A stretch of DNA of 64,000 nucleotides from Sulfurovum zhangzhouensis. Its GTDB lineage: Bacteria > Campylobacterota > Campylobacteria > Campylobacterales > Sulfurovaceae. The first letter of the stretch is position 1. Each line of letters opens with the position of its first letter. The notes under the pieces were generated by a model. The model ran no database searches and was not told the origin of the DNA. It saw only the letters and a program-made list of their open reading frames with translations. This document shows positions 52,735 to 62,869 of this stretch, one piece after another. The DNA lies in NCBI RefSeq assembly GCF_030347965.1, contig NZ_JAQIBD010000002.1, forward strand, positions 310,001 through 374,000, written 5' to 3'. The position numbers were made by a program, and so were the translations under genes.

Positions 52735-53426
52735 TTACTCTCCTCCAAAGCTTTAATAAGCGGTACAACATCAACTTTTTTACCGCGAATATGTCTTTTG
52801 GCATATTCTACTATTTTCCCATGAAATCTGGCATAAACCGTTGCAAGATCCATCTCTTTACCATAAAGGGCCTCGATCTTATGGAAGTTTTCCTCTATCC
52901 CCTGCTGCATCCACTCTTGCAGGTCCATATAAGTGTCAAACTCATACCCGAGTGCACCCAAAAGCCTTTGTGTATAACTATCCACTACAAAAACCGCTCT
53001 ATGACATGCATAGCATAAGATAGAGTCCGCACTCTCCATCCCTATGCCTTTTTGTGAAAGCAGCCATGTCCTGTCAACCTCGTTGACAAAAGTATCAAAA
53101 GAACCGAAATCATTGAGTATATTTTGACTAAGTAAGATAAGTCTTTGGGCTTTGGTATTGTAAAAGCCGCTTGGTTTGATAAGTGATGCTATATGTTGAA
53201 TGTTTGATGTTGAGAGCGCTTCAAGGGTAAGTAAATTGGCTATTTTAAGCTGAGTAAGGGATTCTTCTACTTTTTCCCATTTGCTTTGTTGTGTCAGCAG
53301 TGCACCTACTGCTACCTCAAATGTTCCGCTACTAGGCCACCATAACGGGTCCCTGGTAGTTTGAAGATAGCCTAATTTTTTAAGTGCAACAAGTAAATCA
53401 GAGCTATCTTGCAAACATTCTCCCAA
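52731..53426 (-). CDS. magIII: MagIII-type 3-methyladenine DNA glycosylase
   Basis: A 231-residue HhH-GPD glycosylase. GALLTQQSKWEKVEESL, PSGFYNTKAQRL, the helix-hairpin-helix LLSQKGIGMESADSILCYAC and VVDSYTQRL with the catalytic Asp match the Helicobacter pylori MagIII pattern well, as does LYARFHGKIVEYAK. It lacks the Fe-S Cys cluster of endonuclease III. It excises 3-methyladenine from alkylated DNA. It adjoins a Nudix gene upstream with no gap and an SDR downstream. Confidence 0.92.
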   Translation of the reverse strand: MGECLQDSSDLLVALKKLGYLQTTRDPLWWPSSGTFEVAVGALLTQQSKWEKVEESLTQLKIANLLTLEALSTSNIQHIASLIKPSGFYNTKAQRLILLSQNILNDFGSFDTFVNEVDRTWLLSQKGIGMESADSILCYACHRAVFVVDSYTQRLLGALGYEFDTYMDLQEWMQQGIEENFHKIEALYGKEMDLATVYARFHGKIVEYAKRHIRGKKVDVVPLIKALEESK

Positions 53427-53846
53427 CTAGTGAACTGTTTTCAAATAGTCTGCTACGATCTTTCCATGGTCAAATACCAGTTTATCTAAAGGAAGATCTA
53501 TCAATGCATATAGACTTGCAACTTTAGCATCATCACCGCCTTTGGGCTCACCTGAAGCTTTAGCTACATAAACAACGGTTGCAGTATGAAAGCGGGGATC
53601 TCTCTCTGCTTCGGAGTAGATACCAAGTATCCTATCGATCTCTACATCCAATCCTGTCTCTTCTTTCATCTCACGTACCAGTGCCTGCTCAACCGTTTCG
53701 CCGATATCCACAAATCCGCCCGGCAATGCCAGTCCATAAGGCTCATGCTTACGCTCAATCAGTACAATTCCCTGAAAGATACCATCCTCATATACTTCAA
53801 TAATACCGTCTATTGACAGATATGGGGTTTTTGGTGTGAATGACAT
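53427..53846 (-). CDS. Nudix hydrolase, ADP-ribose pyrophosphatase-like
   Basis: A 139-residue single-domain Nudix protein. The Nudix box GGFVDIGETVEQALVREMKEETGLDV is complete. AAAGGG lies before the ATG. It cleaves a nucleoside diphosphate linked to another group; the exact substrate is unknown. The stop codon adjoins the magIII start, so both take part in a damage-control operon. Confidence 0.9.
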   Translation of the reverse strand: MSFTPKTPYLSIDGIIEVYEDGIFQGIVLIERKHEPYGLALPGGFVDIGETVEQALVREMKEETGLDVEIDRILGIYSEAERDPRFHTATVVYVAKASGEPKGGDDAKVASLYALIDLPLDKLVFDHGKIVADYLKTVH

Positions 53847-53953
53847 GATTTATCCCTTTACTCTCATTATTTCAGAAGTATAACATATAAAATAGTGTTA
53901 ATCTCATCTAAATTATTAATTTTCTTCATAATACATAAATAACAGTTTAGTAG

Positions 53954-54466
53954 TTACTTCCTCAACAAATGCCCTGCACCCTTGATTAAGTAAGTGACTG
54001 TCTTATCGGAAAAGAACTCAAATGCAGCATTCGCATCAATGATCTTATCCTCACTTCCAAAGAAGACCTCGATCGTCGTACCTCTCTTTAGAACCTCTTT
54101 AATCTTCTCGCTATCCCAGCGGTAAGAGAGCAATGCTTCAAGTTCTTCAGAAGTACCTGTATTGAGATATGCAGAGAGATCGACCTTTGATGGATAAGTG
54201 GCATTGGCAAGGAACTGTTTGATATAGGCTTCCTGACCGCTTTGGAAATAGCGTAACTGTGTACGGGTAAAGCTTGGTTTTTGGTTTTGGAAAAAAGCAG
54301 GAGAAAGAAGGATGATCCTGTCTACTCTTTGGGTTGTATTGTACACATACTCAAAGGCCTGCTGTGCCCCATAACTGAAGCCTGCTACACACAGATCGCT
54401 CTGGATCAGATAATCACTGAAAAACTGCTCTTCACCATGAAGAGAGAACCCGTTAAAATATCTCAC
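53954..54466 (-). CDS. bioV: pimeloyl-ACP methyl ester esterase, BioV type
   Basis: Small alpha/beta-hydrolase with nucleophile elbow AGFSYGAQQA and a histidine in KGAGHLL. This matches the Helicobacter-type BioV, which removes the methyl ester from pimeloyl-ACP in biotin synthesis. The start is a GTG at 54466, giving 171 residues that begin RYFNGFSLHG after Met, as in Helicobacter BioV. A longer frame to 54544 would read into the FtsH-like gene in another phase. It overlaps that gene by 14 bp. Confidence 0.88.
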   Translation of the reverse strand: MRYFNGFSLHGEEQFFSDYLIQSDLCVAGFSYGAQQAFEYVYNTTQRVDRIILLSPAFFQNQKPSFTRTQLRYFQSGQEAYIKQFLANATYPSKVDLSAYLNTGTSEELEALLSYRWDSEKIKEVLKRGTTIEVFFGSEDKIIDANAAFEFFSDKTVTYLIKGAGHLLRK

Positions 54467-56120
54467 GAAGTATCTCTCTACACTGATCTTGGTCAATGTT
54501 CTCATGCTCCAGAAGATATTCGGCAGTCTTTTTGAGTGCTTCATTGAGTGAGTTAAGAAGTTTAGTTACTTCTGCAACAGAGCTTTTCATAAGTTCTTCT
54601 TCTTGTGTAGGCGTGATAATAAAATTCTCATTCATCATATACTCATAGACTAGTTTATGTACCATGGCTTTTGCCTGTTTGATATCACTGCTGGCATTGG
54701 TAAACTGTTCTTTGAAATAGATCGAATTGGCAATACTTCCTGCTAGATACACCTTGATACGATTGAGCAGTTGTCCTTTTGAGAGTATTTCATGATCTTC
54801 TCTTAAGAGCATTGTATTGACCAGGCCTATTTTGTCAAACTCTATATCGAACCATGTAGCTACCAGCGCTTTTGCTGCCTGATAGACTGCCTGAATTTCA
54901 CGTTCTCTATCGGTCAGGCTCATGATCTTTCGTTTACCTAACAATACCTTCTCTTTGACTGCTTCGAAATCTGTTGTTTCAATCGTTGAACGCTCGTTTC
55001 GCATTGCATAGATCGCTGCTTCATTGGTGAGAGTTGCAAGGGCTGCAGAGTTGAACCCTACAGTCATTCTGGCAACATGGGAAATATCAACATTGTGAGG
55101 CTTTTTGGCAAGGTAGAGTTCAAGTGTTTTTGCTCTCTCCTCAAGATCAGGCAATGAGATATGGATACGTCTGTCAAATCGCCCTGCTCTCAGCAATGCT
55201 TCATCCAGTACATCGATCTTGTTTGTCGCTCCTATAACGATCACACCGGAACTTTCCTCAAAACCATCCATCTCAGTAAGCAGCTGGTTGAGCGTAGCCT
55301 CTCTTTCATCATTACGTAATTCTCCACGGCTTTTACCGACTGCATCAATCTCATCAATGAAGACAATACTCGGTGCCATCTGCTTGGCCTTTTTGAAGAG
55401 TTCACTGACCCTTTTGGCTCCCATACCTACATAGATATGTACAAAAGATGCTCCGCTTTGATAAAAAAACGGTACTCCTGCTTCACCTGCAACAGCTTTA
55501 GAGATCAGTGTCTTACCCACTCCAGGAGGGCCGACCAACAGTACACCTTTGGGTAGACTGATATCAAGTGCCTTATACTTCTGCGGTGCCTTAAGAAAAT
55601 CTATGATCTCCTCAAGTTCTTCTTTCACCGCACTGATCCCCGCTACATCAGAAAATCTTACATTCGAAGTGATCGCCTGAATAGGCTCGGTTTTAAGTGT
55701 TTCATCCTCTGTTTGCAAATTCACTTTCAACTGCTTGAGCTGTTGTGCTCTGCTCTCTCGGATCATCTTAAACAGAAGAATAAATGCTCCAAATATAATG
55801 AAAAGTGTAAAAATATCATAGAGGTATTCATTGCCCTCTTTCACCTCTACAGGATATTTGGTAAAGAAACTGTTTTTGTTGATCGCCCCTTGATAAACCT
55901 TATACTCACTATCTTCAGTCTTGATACGGATATATTCACCATCAACAATCAGCTTTTTAATCTTATCTTGAGTGAAAAGTGCATTTGCCTGTTTATGTGT
56001 GATCACAGTGGCACTGTCACGCAGTATGGTAAAAGCCAATAAAAGACTTAGTACTATAAGAAGCGATACTATGATCTTAAGATGCTTGGTTGCTTTAAAG
56101 TGATGCTTTATTGCCTTCAC
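54453..56120 (-). CDS. FtsH-like AAA ATPase without zinc-protease motif
   Basis: A 555-residue FtsH homologue. Two membrane helices (about 15-32 and 102-120) flank a periplasmic domain. The AAA module is intact: Walker A GPPGVGKT (197-204), Walker B FIDEID (254-259), second region of homology RAGRFDRR (311-318). But the HEAGH zinc site is replaced by YQAAK (413-417), and the next conserved block GGRxAEE by AGSIANS. So it should unfold or hold membrane proteins but not cleave them. It follows mtaB with a 26-bp overlap. Position matches HP0286 in Helicobacter pylori, annotated as FtsH. Confidence 0.93.
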   Translation of the reverse strand: MKAIKHHFKATKHLKIIVSLLIVLSLLLAFTILRDSATVITHKQANALFTQDKIKKLIVDGEYIRIKTEDSEYKVYQGAINKNSFFTKYPVEVKEGNEYLYDIFTLFIIFGAFILLFKMIRESRAQQLKQLKVNLQTEDETLKTEPIQAITSNVRFSDVAGISAVKEELEEIIDFLKAPQKYKALDISLPKGVLLVGPPGVGKTLISKAVAGEAGVPFFYQSGASFVHIYVGMGAKRVSELFKKAKQMAPSIVFIDEIDAVGKSRGELRNDEREATLNQLLTEMDGFEESSGVIVIGATNKIDVLDEALLRAGRFDRRIHISLPDLEERAKTLELYLAKKPHNVDISHVARMTVGFNSAALATLTNEAAIYAMRNERSTIETTDFEAVKEKVLLGKRKIMSLTDREREIQAVYQAAKALVATWFDIEFDKIGLVNTMLLREDHEILSKGQLLNRIKVYLAGSIANSIYFKEQFTNASSDIKQAKAMVHKLVYEYMMNENFIITPTQEEELMKSSVAEVTKLLNSLNEALKKTAEYLLEHENIDQDQCREILREIF

Positions 56121-57342
56121 TGCTCACCTCTATATCATTTAACAATACCCAGTTGGAGCTCAAATCCTCATCACTTGTGACAGAAATACGATTGAAATAT
56201 TGATCAAATCCCTGATAAACTCCATCTTTTCCGCTCTCTAAAAGTACCTCAAGGTTACTTGTATGCTCACGTCTGAAAAGATAATTTTTAGCCTTGATGA
56301 TCTCTGTCAGCTCTTTGTGTCTTGCTTTTGCGATATCACCTTTCACTTCAGGTTTCATTGTCGCAGAAGGTGTATTATCACGTTTGGAATAGGTAAAGGC
56401 ATGGACATGCGTTAAAGGAAGCTCTTTGACCCTGCTGATCGCTTCAGTCCATGCAGCCTCATCTTCACCGGGGTGACCCACGATATAGTCTGTACCCAAT
56501 GCATACCCTTTCTCTGCGATCTCTTGAAAAAGTTTGATATCACTCTCAAAACGGTTACGTCTGTTCATAAGCTCCAACATCTTATCACTGGTGTGCTGTA
56601 GGGCAATATGCAGGTGTTTTGCCATCCAGGGTTCCGTAAGCAGCTCTTTAAACTCATCATCGATCTGGATAGGCTCCAAACTACCGATACGGATACGTCT
56701 TACACCACGAACATTCGAGAGTTTTTTAAGCAACTGGGCCATCGATGAGCCCTGATCCTGACCGTAACTTCCCACATTGGTTCCAGTCAAGATAAACTCA
56801 CCAAAACCGTTACCTGCCAATCTGGTTACCTGCTCGATAATATCTGATTCCTTGTGACTTCTTGCATCTCCTCTGACGGCCGGGATGATACAGTACGAAC
56901 ATCTAAAATCACATCCTTCCTGGATCTTGATAAATGCCCTGCTCTTACCGACAAACTCCTCTACAATTGTAGAATCAATATGGGAAAGATCACCGATCTG
57001 ATAGAAAGGCTGTTCTTGTTTAAGTATCTCATTGATCTTCTCTTTCTCGGAGTGTCCCATTACCCCATGTACTTTTTTATCCGCAAAAAGTGCTTCACCT
57101 TTAGAGTGTGCACCACATCCGGCAAGGATTACTTTTACAGACGGATTTTTACGTTTCATGGTAGAGATGTAGTTTCGTACAGAAGAGTCTGCACCGTTGG
57201 TTACGGTACAGGAATTAACTATAACGATATCGGCATTTTTCTCATCCATACTAATCTCATAATCTTTTAATTTTGAGATCATAATCTGTGTATCAAACTG
57301 GTTGGTACGGCATCCGAACGTTTTAAAAAAAACTTTTTGCAT
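56095..57342 (-). CDS. mtaB: tRNA threonylcarbamoyladenosine methylthiotransferase
   Basis: A 415-residue MiaB/MtaB-family radical-SAM protein. The N-terminal FFKTFGCRTNQFDTQIM and the radical-SAM CDFRCSYCIIP with three cysteines are clear, and the C-terminal TRAM-like tail is present. MtaB converts t6A37 of tRNA to ms2t6A. The FGCRTNQ form separates it from MiaB, which has GCQMN. It follows the mscS gene (gene upstream) with an overlap-free junction and is followed by the FtsH-like gene with overlap. Confidence 0.92.
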   Translation of the reverse strand: MQKVFFKTFGCRTNQFDTQIMISKLKDYEISMDEKNADIVIVNSCTVTNGADSSVRNYISTMKRKNPSVKVILAGCGAHSKGEALFADKKVHGVMGHSEKEKINEILKQEQPFYQIGDLSHIDSTIVEEFVGKSRAFIKIQEGCDFRCSYCIIPAVRGDARSHKESDIIEQVTRLAGNGFGEFILTGTNVGSYGQDQGSSMAQLLKKLSNVRGVRRIRIGSLEPIQIDDEFKELLTEPWMAKHLHIALQHTSDKMLELMNRRNRFESDIKLFQEIAEKGYALGTDYIVGHPGEDEAAWTEAISRVKELPLTHVHAFTYSKRDNTPSATMKPEVKGDIAKARHKELTEIIKAKNYLFRREHTSNLEVLLESGKDGVYQGFDQYFNRISVTSDEDLSSNWVLLNDIEVSSEGNKASL

Positions 57343-58998
57343 TTACACTATATCCTTTGAAGGTGCTTCTATCTGAGGTTTTCGTACATCTTTGTCCACA
57401 TAGATAGACTGTGTAGGGAATGCCAGGTTGATATCCTCTTCTTCATGCAGCCTTGCAATGATCTCTGCAGAGATCGTACTTCTCAAGGTCAATGTCGCAT
57501 AAGAGTTAGTGAGATACCATACACTGATTTTCATCCCGTAAGTGTCGATCAGCGTAAAGATACGCGGTTCAACATTGGTATTCTTCATGTGGTACTGACT
57601 TCTCAGTTTGTTGAGCTGTTTTCTTGTAATATCGGTATACCCTTTAGAGTATTTTTTGGCAATCTCTTTAGAGATAGAAGCAGCTTTTTTGAAATTGGAA
57701 TCAAAAGTTACCACAAAATCGATCCCATCCCATACCGTTTTAAGTCCTGCATGTGCATAGTTGGAGATCATATCCGTAAAAATAAAGTTGTTAGGGATAA
57801 ACACGATACGACCTGCTCTTCTGTTTGTCATCTCTGTTGTCAATGTAACATCTTCATGCATTGTCATACGCAGCATGGAGATATCAACGATATCCCCGAC
57901 ATACTCCGTGTTGCCGCGCACGAACTTCACACGGTCACCAACATGGATTGCACCACCGATCACGATCACAAACCATCCCATTACAGACATGAACCAGTCT
58001 TTCATCGCAATCGCAATACCTGCCGATGCAAAACCGAGGATCGTAACAAGGTAACTCACGTTTTGGATATAGGCAAAAAGCAGCGTAAAGATCACAAATA
58101 TAATAAAAGTAAGGTTCAGTGCTTTGTTGATCGTATAGTATCTATCCATGTCAGACATATAACGTTTGACAATATATTTTGCCAAAATCAACAACACAAG
58201 GAAAAAGAGGACCAATCCCCCGATATACGCGGTTTTCTTACTCTCTTCAGCAATCTGTTGTTTGAGGTTCAGTGTGATCTCATCAACCTTTTTGCTATAT
58301 ACATTCTGCGTTGTCTTAAAGATATCCAACACTGAAGCAAAGGTCATGATCTCCTCTTTGATCTCAAGCAGAACTTTCTGCTGCTGCTTATCCTTGCCTG
58401 AAAGCTCATACAGCTCTTGAATGATCTTCTCTTTTTCACGAAGCTTTGCGATAACATCTTCCAGTGTTTGATAACGTAAAAGGTACTCATCCTGATCAGA
58501 AATAAGCTTCTCTCTATAGGAAATCGCACCGATGATCGCAAATGGGTTACCTACAGTCGGTACCTCATCGATCTTTGGAGGCTCAAGATACTTTTTGAAT
58601 GGATCTTTTTCATATTCGCTTAATAGTTCCAGTTTACCTTTGAGTGTTTCACTCTCAAGCATTAATGCATTCAAACGCTCCTGCTGTGCTTGTGTCAACC
58701 TCTTTTTGACTCTAAGAGCATCAATACTTTTTTGGATCATGTCATACTGTTTTTGCAGTACTTTTAGGGTAGCATAGTTACTGTATATCTTTGCCAGAAC
58801 GCTTTTTTCTAAAATCTCTTTATCAATAGCATCAGCCTGTGACTGCAACTGTTCCACTCGTGAAACGATGTGCTGTTGCAAATTTTGTGACTCTTGTGGA
58901 TTTGATGCGTTGGTATCAGTCGTATTTCCATCGGTTACAGGTGCAGCAAATGCAAGGTTTACTGCAACAAGTAAAGAGACAAACAGCCTTCGTATCAT
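57343..58998 (-). CDS. MscS-family mechanosensitive channel
   Basis: A 551-residue channel. A signal peptide (LFVSLLVAVNLAFAA) leads to a long coiled-coil periplasmic region (residues 40-240), then five hydrophobic segments (about 255-365), with the MscS pore helix around SAGIAIAMKDWFMSVMGWFVIVIGGAIHVGDRVKF and the beta-barrel after. It opens under membrane tension to release solutes during osmotic downshock. It overlaps aroB by 4 bp and adjoins mtaB. Confidence 0.93.
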   Translation of the reverse strand: MIRRLFVSLLVAVNLAFAAPVTDGNTTDTNASNPQESQNLQQHIVSRVEQLQSQADAIDKEILEKSVLAKIYSNYATLKVLQKQYDMIQKSIDALRVKKRLTQAQQERLNALMLESETLKGKLELLSEYEKDPFKKYLEPPKIDEVPTVGNPFAIIGAISYREKLISDQDEYLLRYQTLEDVIAKLREKEKIIQELYELSGKDKQQQKVLLEIKEEIMTFASVLDIFKTTQNVYSKKVDEITLNLKQQIAEESKKTAYIGGLVLFFLVLLILAKYIVKRYMSDMDRYYTINKALNLTFIIFVIFTLLFAYIQNVSYLVTILGFASAGIAIAMKDWFMSVMGWFVIVIGGAIHVGDRVKFVRGNTEYVGDIVDISMLRMTMHEDVTLTTEMTNRRAGRIVFIPNNFIFTDMISNYAHAGLKTVWDGIDFVVTFDSNFKKAASISKEIAKKYSKGYTDITRKQLNKLRSQYHMKNTNVEPRIFTLIDTYGMKISVWYLTNSYATLTLRSTISAEIIARLHEEEDINLAFPTQSIYVDKDVRKPQIEAPSKDIV

Positions 58999-60047
58999 TG
59001 ATCTGCTCCAAAATGTTTCAATACTTTTTTGACGATCATTTCATCAATATCATTCACAATTTTGTGATTGCCCATACCCTCAGGCAAGATAAATTTGATA
59101 CTTCCTTTTGCACTCTTTTTATCCAAAAAGAAATGATCATAAAATGCGTCAACATTTTTGATCTCATAGCTTACAGGCAAAGAAGCTGATTCAAGCAATC
59201 TTTTAACGCGGTCTGCCTCTTCCTGCTCAAAAAGTCCGAGCTCTACTGCCAATGCATTGGCCATCACCATACCGATCGCAACGGCTTCACCGTGTAGATA
59301 TGTATTATAGTTCGTCTCATTTTCGATCACATGCCCAAAAGTATGTCCATAGTTAAGAACCGCTCTGATACCTGCTTCCTTCTCATCTTGGTTAACAACC
59401 CATGCTTTAAGCTCTACGCTGCGTCTGATCATCTCTTTGAGTACCGCTTCATCATGAAAGTCGGCATTCCCCAGGAAATTAAAGAACTCAGCATCAAACA
59501 TCACCGCCATTTTAACGATCTCAGCTACACCAGCAGCAAATTCCCGTGGTGGCAGTGTCTCTAAGAATTCCGGATTAATATATACCGCTTTTGGCTGGTA
59601 AAAGGCACCGATAAGATTTTTTCCATACTTGTTGTTCACTCCTGTTTTACCGCCGACACTAGCATCAACCTGGCTTAACAATGTCGTAGGTACCTGAATG
59701 AAATCTATCCCCCTCTGATAGAGACTTGCCGTAAAACCGGTCATATCTCCGATCACTCCTCCGCCAAACGCAATCAACAATGACTTTCTATCAAATTTGT
59801 GTTCAAAGAGCTCATTAAGAATATTCTCTACGGTCTCAAGTGTTTTATACTCCTCACCGTCAGGAACAGTAATGACATGTACTTTCGGTGCATCTATTTT
59901 CGACAAAAGGGTCTCAAGGTGTAATGCCGAGACTGTAGGATTTGTAACGATCCCCACCTTTGTATCAAATGTGAGTTTAGGAAGTTTATCGATAAGAATA
60001 TCATAGGAGATATCTTGCGTATTCTCCAGTTTGATAGGAACGATCAT
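58995..60047 (-). CDS. aroB: 3-dehydroquinate synthase
   Basis: A 350-residue AroB. GGGVIGDMTGFTASLYQRGIDFIQVPTTLLSQVDASVGGKTG is the NAD+/metal core and NYGHTFGHVIE has the zinc histidines. It makes 3-dehydroquinate from DAHP in the shikimate pathway. AAGGCC lies before the ATG. Translation of mscS is coupled to it by a 4-bp overlap. Confidence 0.96.
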   Translation of the reverse strand: MIVPIKLENTQDISYDILIDKLPKLTFDTKVGIVTNPTVSALHLETLLSKIDAPKVHVITVPDGEEYKTLETVENILNELFEHKFDRKSLLIAFGGGVIGDMTGFTASLYQRGIDFIQVPTTLLSQVDASVGGKTGVNNKYGKNLIGAFYQPKAVYINPEFLETLPPREFAAGVAEIVKMAVMFDAEFFNFLGNADFHDEAVLKEMIRRSVELKAWVVNQDEKEAGIRAVLNYGHTFGHVIENETNYNTYLHGEAVAIGMVMANALAVELGLFEQEEADRVKRLLESASLPVSYEIKNVDAFYDHFFLDKKSAKGSIKFILPEGMGNHKIVNDIDEMIVKKVLKHFGADQ

Positions 60048-60125
60048 AAATAAGGCCTTGTTGATAACGTTATAATTTGCTTTATTTTATCTTATTTGTG
60101 GTTAAAATCGCTTTTTAGCCCATGA

Positions 60126-61556
60126 TTATTGATCGTTTATAGCATATGGTACAAGAAGTTTCGGATGTGTTTGGGTGATCAATAGAAAGTCCTGTATTTT
60201 TGTAGAAATATACTTTACAAAATTATTGGCATTGAGATTCTCTTCAAACGGTGCGATCTGAAGAAGATCTTGCCTTTTTTCAAGCTCTCGTACCGGGTTA
60301 GCTATCTTTTGTACGATATTGATCTCGGTATTCAGAATCTGAGTAAGGTTCTCATAATGCTCAATGATCATCTTTTTACTTGTAAAATCACCCTCAGGGT
60401 CAAAATCACATAAACAGAGCTTCAACTTCAAGAGTTCTGAGATTTCAAATGCACTTGATGAAATGGACTCCATCTGTTCCTTTTCTCCCATTAATACTAC
60501 TGATTCTTTGACGTTATAAAGCGGTTCATCCCCGAATAGATAGACGATTTTTCTAAGATCATACAGTAATCCTTTGAGTTTGTCATTCTCAAAACGATCT
60601 ATAGAGTTCAATACCAAACCAATATCATTTTTATGAATATCATACTCAATGGTATGTTGATACTGCGTCACATCATAACATACCAGAATCGTGACATTTT
60701 CAGACTCATATTCCCTGATCTGATTAAGCAGTTCAAAATCACCGTGATTAAGTATACGTACAAATAACTGTTTACGCTCAAGCTGTTGGAGGAGATAGAT
60801 ACTCTCTTTGAGATAGATCATCGCATTCTCTCTATCCAATGCAAAATCCAGTATCAAGTAGAGGTTTTTCCCAAAAGGTTCAGGGAACAATCCTCTACGT
60901 TTATTGATCGTTTTATAGACACCGTTGAGTACAATCGGCTTACCAAGAACCAACAGTGTATCATCCGGCCGTATCATAGTGGCATGGGTAGGGATGATCT
61001 GTTTTTCGTTACGATAAATAGCCACGATCTTCCATTTACGCTGTACGATAGAACCGACATGGCGATAAGCAAAAGAACTACCGAACGGTACATGAATCTC
61101 CATGATCTCACCCTGACCGACACCCACGTTTTGCGCTACAACGGGAACGTTTGGAAGATGATCATAAAGGTGAGCTGCCAAAAGGTTGTCACTATCGATG
61201 ACCGTAACATGTTCCAGTTTGAAATTGATCTTTTGATCTCCCCATTGATGCAATAAGATCACTCTCATCTTGTTATCTATCATATGAATATTTTCAAGTG
61301 CATATTGCGCATCCTGCATATTTTGCAACACAATAAAAACGATACTGAAACGTACTTCGTGCATCACTGTATTAAGACGCGCATAACTGGTTGGATCGAT
61401 CTTTAATACAGTAATATTCTGTCCCATTTTATCAGGAGTGACATCACTTTGGTAACAGGTCACATAATAGTTATTTTCAGCTACACGCTTTTTACTGATC
61501 CAGTCTACAAAGTTCTTTGCAACACTACCATCAGCCAATATCAGTACATTCTTCAT
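60126..61556 (-). CDS. COG3400-family protein, TrkA-like
   Basis: A 476-residue protein of the COG3400 type seen in Campylobacterota. The N-terminal half has a Rossmann segment (NVLILADGSVAKNF) as in TrkA-N. Residues about 160-230 resemble a TrkA-C (RCK) ligand domain (GEIMEIHVPFGSSFAYRHVG, then HATMIRPDDTLLVLG). The C-terminal half is without a known domain. It probably regulates a potassium or other ion channel; an MscS gene is two genes downstream. It is divergent from tgt. Confidence 0.8.
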   Translation of the reverse strand: MKNVLILADGSVAKNFVDWISKKRVAENNYYVTCYQSDVTPDKMGQNITVLKIDPTSYARLNTVMHEVRFSIVFIVLQNMQDAQYALENIHMIDNKMRVILLHQWGDQKINFKLEHVTVIDSDNLLAAHLYDHLPNVPVVAQNVGVGQGEIMEIHVPFGSSFAYRHVGSIVQRKWKIVAIYRNEKQIIPTHATMIRPDDTLLVLGKPIVLNGVYKTINKRRGLFPEPFGKNLYLILDFALDRENAMIYLKESIYLLQQLERKQLFVRILNHGDFELLNQIREYESENVTILVCYDVTQYQHTIEYDIHKNDIGLVLNSIDRFENDKLKGLLYDLRKIVYLFGDEPLYNVKESVVLMGEKEQMESISSSAFEISELLKLKLCLCDFDPEGDFTSKKMIIEHYENLTQILNTEINIVQKIANPVRELEKRQDLLQIAPFEENLNANNFVKYISTKIQDFLLITQTHPKLLVPYAINDQ

Positions 61557-61647
61557 TAATCACTTTCTAAAATTGGGTACAATTACACAACTGTTTTCAG
61601 GCAAAGCCTGGACTTCATGGATTAAAACCATTGAGAAGTCATTTTGA

Positions 61648-62796
<1,149 letters not shown>

Positions 62797-62832
62797 CGAT
62801 CTCACTGATTCATTCGTTCCTCACTAGAAAAT

Positions 62833-62869
62833 GAAAACCTTATAAAAGATATAACTTTATAAGGTTTTC
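62833..62869. terminator. 14-bp-stem hairpin after tgt
   Basis: GAAAACCTTATAAA (62833-62846) and TTTATAAGGTTTTC (62856-62869) pair perfectly with a 9-base loop. It ends in a T-rich arm and lies between tgt and the convergent Na/Pi gene, overlapping the latter's last codons. Confidence 0.75.

Noticed and set aside
57445-58335. Long plus-strand frame opposite mscS
   Set aside because: Its composition is that of an antisense shadow (Cys-, His- and Arg-rich, no domain), and mscS has full family support.
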